48,546 nt of DNA, from NCBI GenBank assembly GCA_018816885.1, contig JAHIUS010000001.1:72028-120573 (forward strand), given 5' to 3'. Of the stretch, positions 27,942-36,596 are shown piece after piece. The translations under genes and the position numbers were made by a program. Below the pieces are notes generated by a model. The model made no database searches and was not told the origin of the DNA. It saw nothing but the letters and a program-made list of their open reading frames with translations. Source of the DNA: Patescibacteria group bacterium (lineage in GTDB: Bacteria > Patescibacteriota > Gracilibacteria > UBA1369 > UBA12470). How positions within the stretch are numbered: position 1 is the stretch's first letter; the number at the start of each line of letters is the position of its first letter.

Positions 27942-29108
27942 CTAACTAAGTACTTCAAGCGTCTCCTTCGCAATTTGCAGCTCTTCATTTGTCGGTATGA
28001 CGAGGACTTTTGGTGTGCCCCAGGAGATTTTTTGGAGTTTTTGAGGGTATTCGACGCGTTTATTCTTCTTATGGTTGAGTTCGATTTTCAGGTAGTCGCA
28101 GATCCATTTGCGGATGTACCAGGCGTTTTCGCCGATGCCTCCCGTGAAGACGAGTGCATCAAGTTGGCCGAGTGCGACGAGGTAGGAGCCGATGTATTTG
28201 GCTATTCGGTAGCAGTACATTTCGAATGCGAGGGCGGATTTTTTGGTCTTTTTCTTGAAGAATTCGTCGCGGAGCTCGCGTATGTCGTTTTTGCCGAATA
28301 TTCCTTTGATTCCGGATTCGTAGTTGAGCATTTCGTAGATTTTCTCAGGTTTCATTTTGAGTTTGTCCATGAGGTGGAAAATGATGGCCGGGTCGATGTC
28401 GCCGCTGCGAGTTCCCATCATGACTCCTTCGAGTGGGGTGAAGCCCATTGAGGTGTCTATAGATTTTCCGTTTTTGACTGCGGTTATTGAGGCGCCGTTG
28501 CCTAGGTGGCAGGTTATTAGATTACCGGATTTTCTTTTGCCGAGGTATTTGCGAGCTTCTTCTGCAACGTATTTGTGGCTTGTTCCGTGGAATCCGTATT
28601 TTCTTATGTTGTGTTTTTTGTAAAGTTTCTCGGGTAGCGGATACATGAAAGCTTTTTCCGGCATTGTTTGGTGGAAAGCTGTGTCGAATATCGCAACATC
28701 GGGAGCTTTTTTGAGAAGTTTTTGTGAGGCTTTGATGCCTTCGAGGTTGTGTGGGTTGTGGAGCGGGGCGAGGGAGGACAGTTTTTTGATTTCATTGATG
28801 ACGGTAGGTGCTACCTTTACGGCGCTAACGTATTTTTCTCCTCCGTGAACGATTCTGTGGCCGACAGCTTCTATCTCGGAGAGATCTTTGATGACTTCGC
28901 TTGCGAGTATATGGTCTATCCCGAATTTGAAAGCTGCGTGTTGCGATTTGATTTGGCGGTAGTCTTTGTTCCCGTGTGAGCTTCTGAATTCGCATAAGGG
29001 TAATCCTATCCCGTCGATAATTCCTTTGTAGAGGACTTGCCATTTTTTTGATTCCAAAAGCTGGAATTTCAGTGAGGACGAGCCTGCATTTATGACTAAA
29101 ATTTTCAT
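27942..29108 (-). CDS. ackA: acetate kinase
   Basis: MKILVINAGSSSLKFQL, AVGHRIVHGGEKY, FDTAFHQTMP, NLITCHLGNGASI. Confidence 0.95.
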   Translation of the reverse strand: MKILVINAGSSSLKFQLLESKKWQVLYKGIIDGIGLPLCEFRSSHGNKDYRQIKSQHAAFKFGIDHILASEVIKDLSEIEAVGHRIVHGGEKYVSAVKVAPTVINEIKKLSSLAPLHNPHNLEGIKASQKLLKKAPDVAIFDTAFHQTMPEKAFMYPLPEKLYKKHNIRKYGFHGTSHKYVAEEARKYLGKRKSGNLITCHLGNGASITAVKNGKSIDTSMGFTPLEGVMMGTRSGDIDPAIIFHLMDKLKMKPEKIYEMLNYESGIKGIFGKNDIRELRDEFFKKKTKKSALAFEMYCYRIAKYIGSYLVALGQLDALVFTGGIGENAWYIRKWICDYLKIELNHKKNKRVEYPQKLQKISWGTPKVLVIPTNEELQIAKETLEVLS

Positions 29109-29118
29109 GATATGTGAG

Positions 29119-30093
29119 TTAGTTTTTTGAGGCTTCGACGGAGGTTATTGCTGTAATGTCGACAATGTCTTGAACGCTGCATCCTCGGGAGAGGTCGTTG
29201 ACGGGCTTCTTGAGTCCTTGAAGAATCGGTCCTATTGCCTTCGCTCCCGCTAGTCTTTCTACGAGTTTGTAAGCGATGTTGGCGGATTGGAGGTCCGGGA
29301 AAATCAGAACATTCGCGTCGCCTTTGAGGGAAGAGTCCGGGAATTTTTTCTCGCAAATTTCCGGCACTAGGGCTGCGTCTACTTGCATCTCTCCTTCTAT
29401 TTTTAGATTAGGTTGTTCGTCTCTTGCCAGGGCGATAGCTTCTCTGACTTTATTTACGAATGGGTGTTTGGCCGAGCCGTTTGTTGAAAAGGAAAGCATT
29501 GCAACTTTCGGGTCTATTCCGAAGTTTTTTGCGGTTTCCGCTGTGTCCGTCGCGATGTCGACAAGGTCGTGTGAGTTTGGGTCGATTGTGATTGCACAGT
29601 CTGCGAATAACAGAAGTCTTTTTTCCAAAATCATGAAGAAAAATCCTGAAACTTTGTGGAATTTCTCTTTGGTTTTGATGATTTGCAGGGCGGGGCGTAC
29701 CGTGTCGGCTGTTGACCAGGTTGTTCCGGAGACCATTCCGTCTGCATCTCCTGCGTAGACCATCATTGTGCCGAAGTAATTGACCTTCGGAACTGTTTCC
29801 CAGGCTTCTCTTTCTGTCTTTTTGCGGAGGGTCATGAATTTTTTGACGTATTTTTCTGTTAGTTCTGAGTTTTCCGGGTCGATTATTGGAGTTTCCCCCA
29901 GTTTGATGCCGAGGCGCTTGGCTCTTTTGAGGATTTCTATTTCTTTTCCGATTAGAATTGGCTTGGCGGTTTTTTCTTTCAAAATAATCGCAGTTGCCTG
30001 AATAATTCGATCATCAAGAGCGGCTTCGGGAAAAACGATCCTGGCCGGGGCTTTTTTGGCCTCAAGTTTTATGTTTTTTATGAAGCTTTTCAT
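29119..30093 (-). CDS. pta: phosphate acetyltransferase
   Basis: PARIVFPEAALDDRIIQA; DANVLIFPDLQSANIAYKLVERL; real start MKSFIKN at 30093 since the upstream MRLGTNLTKTQ is encoded by repeat. Confidence 0.92.
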   Translation of the reverse strand: MKSFIKNIKLEAKKAPARIVFPEAALDDRIIQATAIILKEKTAKPILIGKEIEILKRAKRLGIKLGETPIIDPENSELTEKYVKKFMTLRKKTEREAWETVPKVNYFGTMMVYAGDADGMVSGTTWSTADTVRPALQIIKTKEKFHKVSGFFFMILEKRLLLFADCAITIDPNSHDLVDIATDTAETAKNFGIDPKVAMLSFSTNGSAKHPFVNKVREAIALARDEQPNLKIEGEMQVDAALVPEICEKKFPDSSLKGDANVLIFPDLQSANIAYKLVERLAGAKAIGPILQGLKKPVNDLSRGCSVQDIVDITAITSVEASKN

Positions 30094-30102
30094 TTGTGTT
30101 TT

Positions 30103-30182
30103 AGTGAGGTTAGTGCCAAGTCTCAAGTATCCAGTACCCAGTGGTTGGTGTTTCTGCTTCGCAGAAACGGCTTGATTGGTAG
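30103..30182 (+). repeat. AGT-heptad plus hairpin composite element
   Basis: agtgagg tt agtgcca agtctca agtatcc agtaccc agtggtt ggtgttt; GTTTCTGC-ttc-GCAGAAAC; ggcttgattggtag. Confidence 0.88.
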
Positions 30183-30190
30183 CTTATGGT

Positions 30191-30910
30191 CTATCCTGCG
30201 TCTTTTATTTTAAACTTTTTGATGGTTTCTTTCAATAGCCATAATTTGTCTCTGATGATTATGAGCGGCATCAAAAACAGCATTTCCCAGGTTGGGATTG
30301 GGGTTGAGGTATTTTTTAGTTTGTTTTTGTGGAGGGATGAAAGGATTTCTTTTGCTTCCAGTTTCGGTGATGTTATTTCGCAGTGAGTTATCCCGAACCA
30401 TTTTAGATTGTGAGTATCTGAGGTTCCTATGAATGGAAGTTTTTCATGGTTGGCGAGGGTTTTTCCTCGGCGGTTGAAATTTATGAGTTTTGAATACCAC
30501 CAAGAGAGTTCCACCCCATCGAAACAGTTCATGTTTCTTCTGATGATATCGTAAAACATCGCGATTCCGGGGAAGTATGGGTGGGCGATTATTGTGAAGC
30601 AATCGGGATTTTTTTCTCGATATTTTCGGAGGGCGGGAAATGTGCGGATTTTTTCCGCTTCGGGTTTTGCGTTCAAAATTACAACATGGCAGAAATTTAT
30701 CGATTGTTCGGTTCCCGGGATTAGGAGGATGCCCTTTTTTTTGGCGTAATCGATGAGTTCTTGTGATCCTACCCACTTGTTGTGGCAGGTTATGGAGAGG
30801 ATCTTGAAACCTTTTTTCGCGGCATGGTCAATAAGTTCTTTGTCTGAGTATCTGATAGGATCTCTTTTTTCCGAACTTGTGTGATTGTGGAAGGAGGCTT
30901 TGTAGTTGAT
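30191..30910 (-). CDS. PHP-domain metal-dependent phosphoesterase; no NTG start in frame
   Basis: In-frame upstream translation NYKASFHNHTSSEKRDPIRYSDKELIDHAAKKGFKILSITCHNKW...LIPGTEQSI, then IIAHPYFPG and GTSDTH. Confidence 0.75.
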   Translation of the reverse strand: MNYKASFHNHTSSEKRDPIRYSDKELIDHAAKKGFKILSITCHNKWVGSQELIDYAKKKGILLIPGTEQSINFCHVVILNAKPEAEKIRTFPALRKYREKNPDCFTIIAHPYFPGIAMFYDIIRRNMNCFDGVELSWWYSKLINFNRRGKTLANHEKLPFIGTSDTHNLKWFGITHCEITSPKLEAKEILSSLHKNKLKNTSTPIPTWEMLFLMPLIIIRDKLWLLKETIKKFKIKDAG

Positions 30911-31092
30911 AGTTGTGAGTTGTTAGTTAGTGCCAAGTCTCAAGTATCCAGTATCAAGTGAGAGGTGTTTCCCCCTGCGGGGATAAATGCCTGGCGGCAA
31001 AACGGTTTGATTAGTAGTAGGCGCGCAATTAGGACTCTTCGTCCTCTTGCGCGTGGTGTTTTGCCTTTGGCAAAACGGTTTGATTGGTAGTG
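30904..31092 (+). repeat. AGT-heptad plus hairpin composite element, tandem double copy
   Basis: agttgat agttgtg agttgtt agtt; agtgcca agtctca agtatcc agtatca agtgaga ggtgttt; CGCGCAA...TTGCGCG; second unit ggtgttt GTTTTGCC-ttt-GGCAAAAC ggtttgattggtag. Confidence 0.88.
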
Positions 31093-31109
31093 GGGCTGCA
31101 ATCATGATG

Positions 31110-31415
31110 TTACTCTGTTGTGGTCCCCGTTGCGGTTTCTGTTTCTTCCTCCTTGTCTCCCCCGATTGATTGCAGGCTGTCGACAGCTTCTCCTATTGCG
31201 TCTGCGGCTTCGCTGACGTCTTCAGCGGCTTGATTTACATCTTCGATTTTGTCTTTTATTGCATCGGTTTTCTCCGTTACTTCGGTTTTGATGTTTTCAT
31301 AAGCTTCTCCGGTTTCTTTCGTGAAAGAGTTCCATAAATCCGTGAAATATTGTGCGTTGCAGCCTGAAATGAACAGGAGCGAGGTGATTACGAGCCCTGT
31401 TAGTAGTTTTTTCAT
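31110..31415 (-). CDS. putative lipoprotein
   Basis: MKKLLTGLVITSLLFISGC lipobox; coiled-coil/low complexity body. Confidence 0.7.
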   Translation of the reverse strand: MKKLLTGLVITSLLFISGCNAQYFTDLWNSFTKETGEAYENIKTEVTEKTDAIKDKIEDVNQAAEDVSEAADAIGEAVDSLQSIGGDKEEETETATGTTTE

Positions 31416-31425
31416 TTTGGTTTTG

Positions 31426-31752
31426 TTAAAGGATTTCGTGGAAATTTCCTGTGAAATCTTGAAGAAAGTTGTGCATTTCGATCACATCATCCGGAGTTAC
31501 TGAATCTGATAGGGGTTTGTCCATGCTTCGGACGATTAGGCCTCTCTGCTTGCGGGTTCCGGCGTATTTGTCGAGTGTTGCGCTCATTGCAGATTGGTGT
31601 CCGCATTTTCGACATTTCATTTCCAGGTGTACTTCGCTTTCAACGGCTCCGATTATTGTTATCTCGGGTTCGCTGTAGTTTGCTCGGCATTTTTCGCAGG
31701 GCATTTTTTCCTGAACTTCAGTGATGAGTTGTTGGAGTTGTTTGAGTTTCAT
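31426..31752 (-). CDS. hypothetical zinc-ribbon-like protein
   Basis: CEKC...CRKC cysteine pairs. Confidence 0.6.
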   Translation of the reverse strand: MKLKQLQQLITEVQEKMPCEKCRANYSEPEITIIGAVESEVHLEMKCRKCGHQSAMSATLDKYAGTRKQRGLIVRSMDKPLSDSVTPDDVIEMHNFLQDFTGNFHEIL

Positions 31753-31774
31753 AGTGTGTTTCAATGTATCATTT

Positions 31775-32371
31775 CTATGCTTCGGTGTCGAGATCGTCTT
31801 TTACTCTTTCGTGTATGATACCCTGTTCTAAGCTGGTTGGTTCGGCGCCTACTTCTTCTGCGAGTCTTTCCAGGTCTGTTTCCGGATGTGCTTTCTCTTT
31901 GATTTCTGCGAGTCCTTGATTCCCGGCTTCGGTGAGAGGTTTTAAGGCTTCGAATAGGGGAGTTGCGGTTTTTAATTCAGGGATAAATTTTGATAAAGCT
32001 TTTCCTATCCATGCCGAAAGTCCGGCTTCTTCCTCGATTGCTTTCGATACGGCTGCGGCATCCTTGTCTTTTAGTTCAAGGAGTCCGACTTGGACTGCCC
32101 ATCTGACTGACCCGATCAAGAGGGGATTGAGTTGTTTGTTGATTTTGCCGATAAGGTTGGTTCCGGCGAGGGTGTTTTGTGTTCCGGCGGGGAGTTGATC
32201 CCATACTTTTTCTTTGAAATTTTTGAAAGTGTCGTTTGCTTCGACTGTTTGAATGAGGCTAACGCAAGCTTCTTTTCCGCCGTCCCATTCGGTCTCTTTG
32301 AGTTCGAGGGCGAGGTCGGCGATTTTTTGGCAGGTGTCGGCTTCGGGGCTGTGTTCTATTTCGTGGTTCAT
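31775..32371 (-). CDS. hypothetical protein
   Basis: 198 aa ORF with long minus-strand frame. Confidence 0.6.
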   Translation of the reverse strand: MNHEIEHSPEADTCQKIADLALELKETEWDGGKEACVSLIQTVEANDTFKNFKEKVWDQLPAGTQNTLAGTNLIGKINKQLNPLLIGSVRWAVQVGLLELKDKDAAAVSKAIEEEAGLSAWIGKALSKFIPELKTATPLFEALKPLTEAGNQGLAEIKEKAHPETDLERLAEEVGAEPTSLEQGIIHERVKDDLDTEA

Positions 32372-32373
32372 TG

Positions 32374-32470
32374 TAATTGTAGGTTAGTGGTTAGGTGTGG
32401 GCATAGGGCAGGGGGCATGGGGCATCCCGCCGCTCGTGGCGGGGCGAGCCGATGGCTCGTGGAAGATTGA
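32374..32470 (+). repeat. heptanucleotide tract, GGCATGG family, plus hairpin
   Basis: agtggtt aggtgtg ggcatag ggcaggg ggcatgg ggcatcc then CCCGCC-gctcgt-GGCGGG. Confidence 0.75.
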
Positions 32471-32472
32471 GG

Positions 32473-33939
32473 CTATAGATTTGTTAAATATGATTGGATT
32501 CTTTCTACGGATTTTTCTTTGCCAAGTGCGGCCAAAACTTCGAATGTTCCTGGAGAGTATTTTTCTCCTGTTAAAGCTACTCTGAGAGGCCAGAGGATTT
32601 GGCCGTTTTTGAGTTCCAGCTCTTTTGCGAGATCCAGGAGAGGTTGTTTTAAGTTTTCTTCATCTTCGAAGTCTTCTGCTGAGATTTTTTCGAGAGTTTC
32701 TATGGATTTTTGGAATGCGAGCTTCGCAGTTTCTTTGGTAACCTTCATCTTGGGGTTCAAAAGTAACTCTTCTTCGTAAGAAGGTTCTGTGAAAAAGAAT
32801 CTGAGCATTTCAGGGGCTTCTTCGAGTTTGGTTAGGCGGGTTTGGATTACTTCGACGGATTTTAAGAAGTATGGGTCATCTTTTTTGACATCAAAATCAA
32901 TGAGAGGAAAAACCAGGTCGGCCAATTCCGCGACAGATTTTTCTCTTAAATAGTGGCCGTTGAACCAGTCTAGTTTTTCCAAATTAAAAATTGCTCCTGC
33001 CTTCTGGACTCTTTTCAGGTCGAACTTCTCGATAAGTTGTTCAAGGCTGAAAAACTCTTCTTCTGTGCCGGGGTTCCAGCCGAGAAAAGCTATGAAATTC
33101 AGGATTGCTTCTCGGAGATAACCTTTATTGATGTAATCTTCTGCGGCGACATCACCTTGGCGTTTGGAGAGTTTGGATTTGTCGAGGTTGAGGAGGAGTG
33201 GTATGTGAGCGAATTGTGGGATTTCCCACCCGAAAGCCTGGTAAAGTGCGATGTGTTTGGGTGTGGACGGGAGCCATTCTTCGCCTCTGATAACGTGGGT
33301 TATTCCCATGAAGTGGTCGTCGACGACGTTTGCGAGGTGGTAGGTTGGGAATCCTTCGGATTTTATTAAGACTTGGTCGTCTATTGTCTTTGGGTCGAAA
33401 GACATTTCGTCCCTGATCGAGTCTGTGAATTCTATTAATTTGTCATGAGGGATTTTTTGTCTGATTACAGCTCTTTCTCCCGCTTCGAGTCTGGATTTGA
33501 CTTCTTCGGGGGTCAGGGAACAGCATTTTCGGTCGTACATCGGTGGCTTCTTCTCTTTTTGCTGCTGCTCGCGCATTTCTTGCAGTCTTTCAGGGGTACA
33601 GAAGCAATAATAGGCGTGTCCTTCATCTAAGAGTTTCTGTGCATGTTCTTTGTAAATTTCTGTTCTTTTTGATTGAAAGTAAGGGCCGTTTTCTCCTTTT
33701 TCTTTTATCTCTTCTCCTTCGAGATATGGGCCTTCATCGAACTCTATGCCGAACCAGCTTAAGGTTTTGATTAAGTTTTCAGTTGCTCCCTGTACATAAC
33801 GTTTTTGATCTGTGTCTTCGATTCTCAGGATGATTTTTCCTCCCTGCTTACGGGCGAAAAGGTATGCGAACAAGGCGGTTCTGAGACCGCCGATGTGGAG
33901 GTAGCCGGTTGGGGAGGGGGCGAAGCGGGTGGTTGGCAT
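32473..33939 (-). CDS. gltX: glutamyl-tRNA synthetase
   Basis: RFAPSPTGYLHIGGLRTALF; SKLSKRQGD. Confidence 0.95.
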   Translation of the reverse strand: MPTTRFAPSPTGYLHIGGLRTALFAYLFARKQGGKIILRIEDTDQKRYVQGATENLIKTLSWFGIEFDEGPYLEGEEIKEKGENGPYFQSKRTEIYKEHAQKLLDEGHAYYCFCTPERLQEMREQQQKEKKPPMYDRKCCSLTPEEVKSRLEAGERAVIRQKIPHDKLIEFTDSIRDEMSFDPKTIDDQVLIKSEGFPTYHLANVVDDHFMGITHVIRGEEWLPSTPKHIALYQAFGWEIPQFAHIPLLLNLDKSKLSKRQGDVAAEDYINKGYLREAILNFIAFLGWNPGTEEEFFSLEQLIEKFDLKRVQKAGAIFNLEKLDWFNGHYLREKSVAELADLVFPLIDFDVKKDDPYFLKSVEVIQTRLTKLEEAPEMLRFFFTEPSYEEELLLNPKMKVTKETAKLAFQKSIETLEKISAEDFEDEENLKQPLLDLAKELELKNGQILWPLRVALTGEKYSPGTFEVLAALGKEKSVERIQSYLTNL

Positions 33940-33940
33940 A

Positions 33941-33975
33941 TGGTTGATGGTTGGTTGTGGACTGTAGACTGTTGA
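33941..33975. repeat. degenerate heptanucleotide tract
   Basis: tggttga tggttgg ttgtgga ctgtaga ctgttga. Confidence 0.6.
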
Positions 33976-34090
33976 TTATTCACCAATCTACGGATTGATT
34001 TTAGCATAGGTTTTATTTTTATACATACAGATGGATTCTAATTTAGGTTTCTGGTAAAATTCCTTCTGCAAAATCAATAATTTAATTCTT

Positions 34091-36322
34091 ATGCCTCCTC
34101 GAAAAACTAAAAGAAAAACCACTTATAAACGCAAACCTGCTAAAAGGGTTGCTTCCAGGAAGAGAAGGACGCTGAAGAAGCAGAGATTGACTCTCGATGT
34201 TGAGGCTCATGTTGTGAGGGAGATTTGGGCTGTTTTTTATTTTACGCTCGGTATTTTGACGATTCTTAGTATGAGAGGGAATCTTGGTGTTCTCGGGGAT
34301 CTTTGGATGGCTTTTCTTCAGCCGGTTTTCGGGTGGGGGGCAACAGTGGTGCCAGCTATTTTGATTATGATTGCGCTTTTGGAATTTTTCTCGAAAAAGG
34401 TTACATTCGGGTTCGCGAGATGGCTTGGAGTTATTCTTCTTACAACCGCGCTTTTGGGGACAGTCCATCTATCTGTTCCCGCGCATGATGTTTACGATGT
34501 GGCGAAAGAGGGAATGTATGGAGGGTATATCGGGTTTGTTGCCAGTTTTATTTTCAGATCGGTTATTGGTGTGGCGGGAAGTTATATTGTGTTTTTGGCG
34601 ATGATTACGGTGTCTTTTCTGCTTATTTTTGATGTTAGTTTGAAAGAAATTATTGATGTCTTTCAGACAAATCCGAAATCTGAAATTAGAAATCAGAAAA
34701 AGAGGAATGCTCCTGCTTCCGAAGAAGAAGAGGATGATGATTTTGTTTTTGATGTTAACGGGATAAACATTGTGAAGCCCGAGCAGGTTGAGGTTGAGGA
34801 GAAAGAGCCTGTTCGAGAGGATGAGATTAAATTGCGGGAGGTTAAACCGGAGGAGTCTCAAGTTTCAAGTACCGAGCCTCAAGTGTATGATGAGTATGAA
34901 TACAGTTATCCTGATCTTGCTTGGCTTGATGCGACTGTGGATAATATCGCGCTTAACCAGGACTTGCTTCGAGAGAATGCGGATAAAATTCGTAGTAAGC
35001 TGGATCAGTTCGGTATTAGGGTTGCGATGCATGATGTGCATGTCGGTCCGACTGTCGTTCAGTATTCCTTGAAACCTTCCGAGGGAGTTAAGCTTTCTAA
35101 AATTACTACTTTGAAAAGTGACATTGCGATGTCCTTGGCGGCTTCTTCCGTTCGAATTGAAGCTCCGATTCCCGGGAAGGCTCTTGTTGGGATTGAGGTT
35201 CCGAATGTGGATAGAGCGACTGTTCGCCTTAGAGAACTTATGGAGGCTCCGGAATATAAAAATATGGGTTCGGGGTTGAAGCTTCCTATTGGTCGTGGTG
35301 TTTCCGGGACTCCGATTGTTGCGGATTTAGCCAAAATGCCTCATCTCCTAATTGCTGGGGCTACAGGTAGTGGTAAGTCGGTTTGCATGAATGCGTTTTT
35401 GATTTCTTTTTTATACAATAACTCTCCAAAGGATCTAAAGATGATTATGGTGGATCCGAAGAGAGTTGAGCTGAATAATTACAATGGTATTCCGCATTTA
35501 ATTACTCCTGTTATTACCGAGCCTGACAAGGCTGCGACTGCTCTTAGATGGGCTGTTGCGGAGATGACTCGGCGGTATAGGGTTTGTGCGGAAGCGAGAC
35601 ATAGGAATATTGATGATTATAATGCTGATCGCAAGATTAAGGAGACTATGCCGAAAATTGTGATTGTGATCGATGAGCTTGCGGATATGATGATGGTTGC
35701 CAAGCAGGAGGTTGAGGCTTCGATTTGCAGGATTGCTCAGATGGCTCGTGCTGTCGGGATGCACTTGCTTATTGCTACTCAGAGGCCTTCGGTTGATGTA
35801 ATTACAGGTTTGATTAAAGCTAATATCCCTGCTCGAATCGCTTTTACGGTTGCTTCTTCTATTGATTCTCGGACTATTATTGACGGAATTGGTGCGGAGG
35901 ATCTTCTGGGGAATGGGGATATGTTGTATTTGGGCGGGACTACAGGGAAGCCTTCCAGAGTTCAGGGGGTGTTTGTGGGTTCGAAGGAAATTGAGAAGAT
36001 TACGAATAAGATTAAGATCGGTTTTGATCCTACTTATGATGAAACCGTTACTTCGAAAGAGACTGCCGGTCAGAAGCTTAATGGAGTGCCTGATAGCAAA
36101 ATGGCTGCTCAAGCTGTCGGTGCCGATGATCCGATGTATCTTGAGGCGATGGAGTGCATTAAGAGGTCTAAAAAGGCTTCCGCTTCGGCTTTGCAAAGAT
36201 ATTTGAGGGTCGGTTATGCTCGGGCGTCGAGGCTTATCGATATGCTTGAGGATAATGGTGTTATCGGGCCTGCCGACGGAGCTAAGCCTCGAACAATTAA
36301 CTGGGAACTAATCGAAGACTAA
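34091..36322 (+). CDS. ftsK: DNA translocase FtsK/SpoIIIE
   Basis: N-terminal TMs, HLLIAGATGSGKSVCMNAF Walker A, IVIVIDELADMMM Walker B, C-terminal winged-helix ASALQRYLRVGYARASRLID. Confidence 0.95.
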   Translation: MPPRKTKRKTTYKRKPAKRVASRKRRTLKKQRLTLDVEAHVVREIWAVFYFTLGILTILSMRGNLGVLGDLWMAFLQPVFGWGATVVPAILIMIALLEFFSKKVTFGFARWLGVILLTTALLGTVHLSVPAHDVYDVAKEGMYGGYIGFVASFIFRSVIGVAGSYIVFLAMITVSFLLIFDVSLKEIIDVFQTNPKSEIRNQKKRNAPASEEEEDDDFVFDVNGINIVKPEQVEVEEKEPVREDEIKLREVKPEESQVSSTEPQVYDEYEYSYPDLAWLDATVDNIALNQDLLRENADKIRSKLDQFGIRVAMHDVHVGPTVVQYSLKPSEGVKLSKITTLKSDIAMSLAASSVRIEAPIPGKALVGIEVPNVDRATVRLRELMEAPEYKNMGSGLKLPIGRGVSGTPIVADLAKMPHLLIAGATGSGKSVCMNAFLISFLYNNSPKDLKMIMVDPKRVELNNYNGIPHLITPVITEPDKAATALRWAVAEMTRRYRVCAEARHRNIDDYNADRKIKETMPKIVIVIDELADMMMVAKQEVEASICRIAQMARAVGMHLLIATQRPSVDVITGLIKANIPARIAFTVASSIDSRTIIDGIGAEDLLGNGDMLYLGGTTGKPSRVQGVFVGSKEIEKITNKIKIGFDPTYDETVTSKETAGQKLNGVPDSKMAAQAVGADDPMYLEAMECIKRSKKASASALQRYLRVGYARASRLIDMLEDNGVIGPADGAKPRTINWELIED
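34669..34703 (+). repeat. heptad tract inside ftsK coding sequence (AAATCNG family)
   Basis: aaatccg aaatctg aaattag aaatcag aaaaaga. Confidence 0.7.
34854..34888 (+). repeat. AGT heptad tract inside ftsK coding sequence
   Basis: agtctca agtttca agtaccg agcctca agtgtat. Confidence 0.75.
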
Positions 36323-36375
36323 AGTGTTAACATTTTATTTTAAAATGCGAGGAGGTCCCGCCAGAGGCGGGACTG

Positions 36376-36420
36376 GGAGCTAAGCCGAGGGAGATTAATT
36401 GGGAGCTCATTGAGGATTAA
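36376..36420 (+). pseudogene. detached second copy of the ftsK C-terminus (GAKPREINWELIED*)
   Basis: Compare 36278-36322 encoding GAKPRTINWELIED*. Confidence 0.7.
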
Positions 36421-36536
36421 TCCTACCAAACGGCTTCACTTCCTGTTTTTCTCGCTCTAACATGTACGAGCTCGAAAAAGCAGGAGCGTTGCAGATGTTT
36501 GTTTGGATTATTATCAATGAGTCATTGAGTTGAAGC

Positions 36537-36596
36537 GGTGTTTCGCTAGTGCGAAACGTCTATTTGTAGTTTTTTGCGCTTCGCTTTGCTGTGCGC
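36537..36596 (+). repeat. hairpin element between convergent ftsK and secA
   Basis: ggtgttt; GTTTCGC-tagt-GCGAAAC; tttttt GCGC-ttcgctttgctgt-GCGC. Confidence 0.8.

Noticed and set aside
34091-36322. Oriented elements as FtsK-guiding KOPS
   Set aside because: KOPS are short unstructured octamers at high density; these are long, hairpin-containing and mostly at gene boundaries. Orientation bias alone is insufficient.
36441-36483. Long imperfect hairpin CCTGTTTTTCTCGCTC...GAGCTCGAAAAAGCAGG as a separate ncRNA
   Set aside because: Pairing is imperfect and it could simply be the ftsK/secA intergenic terminator; not enough support.
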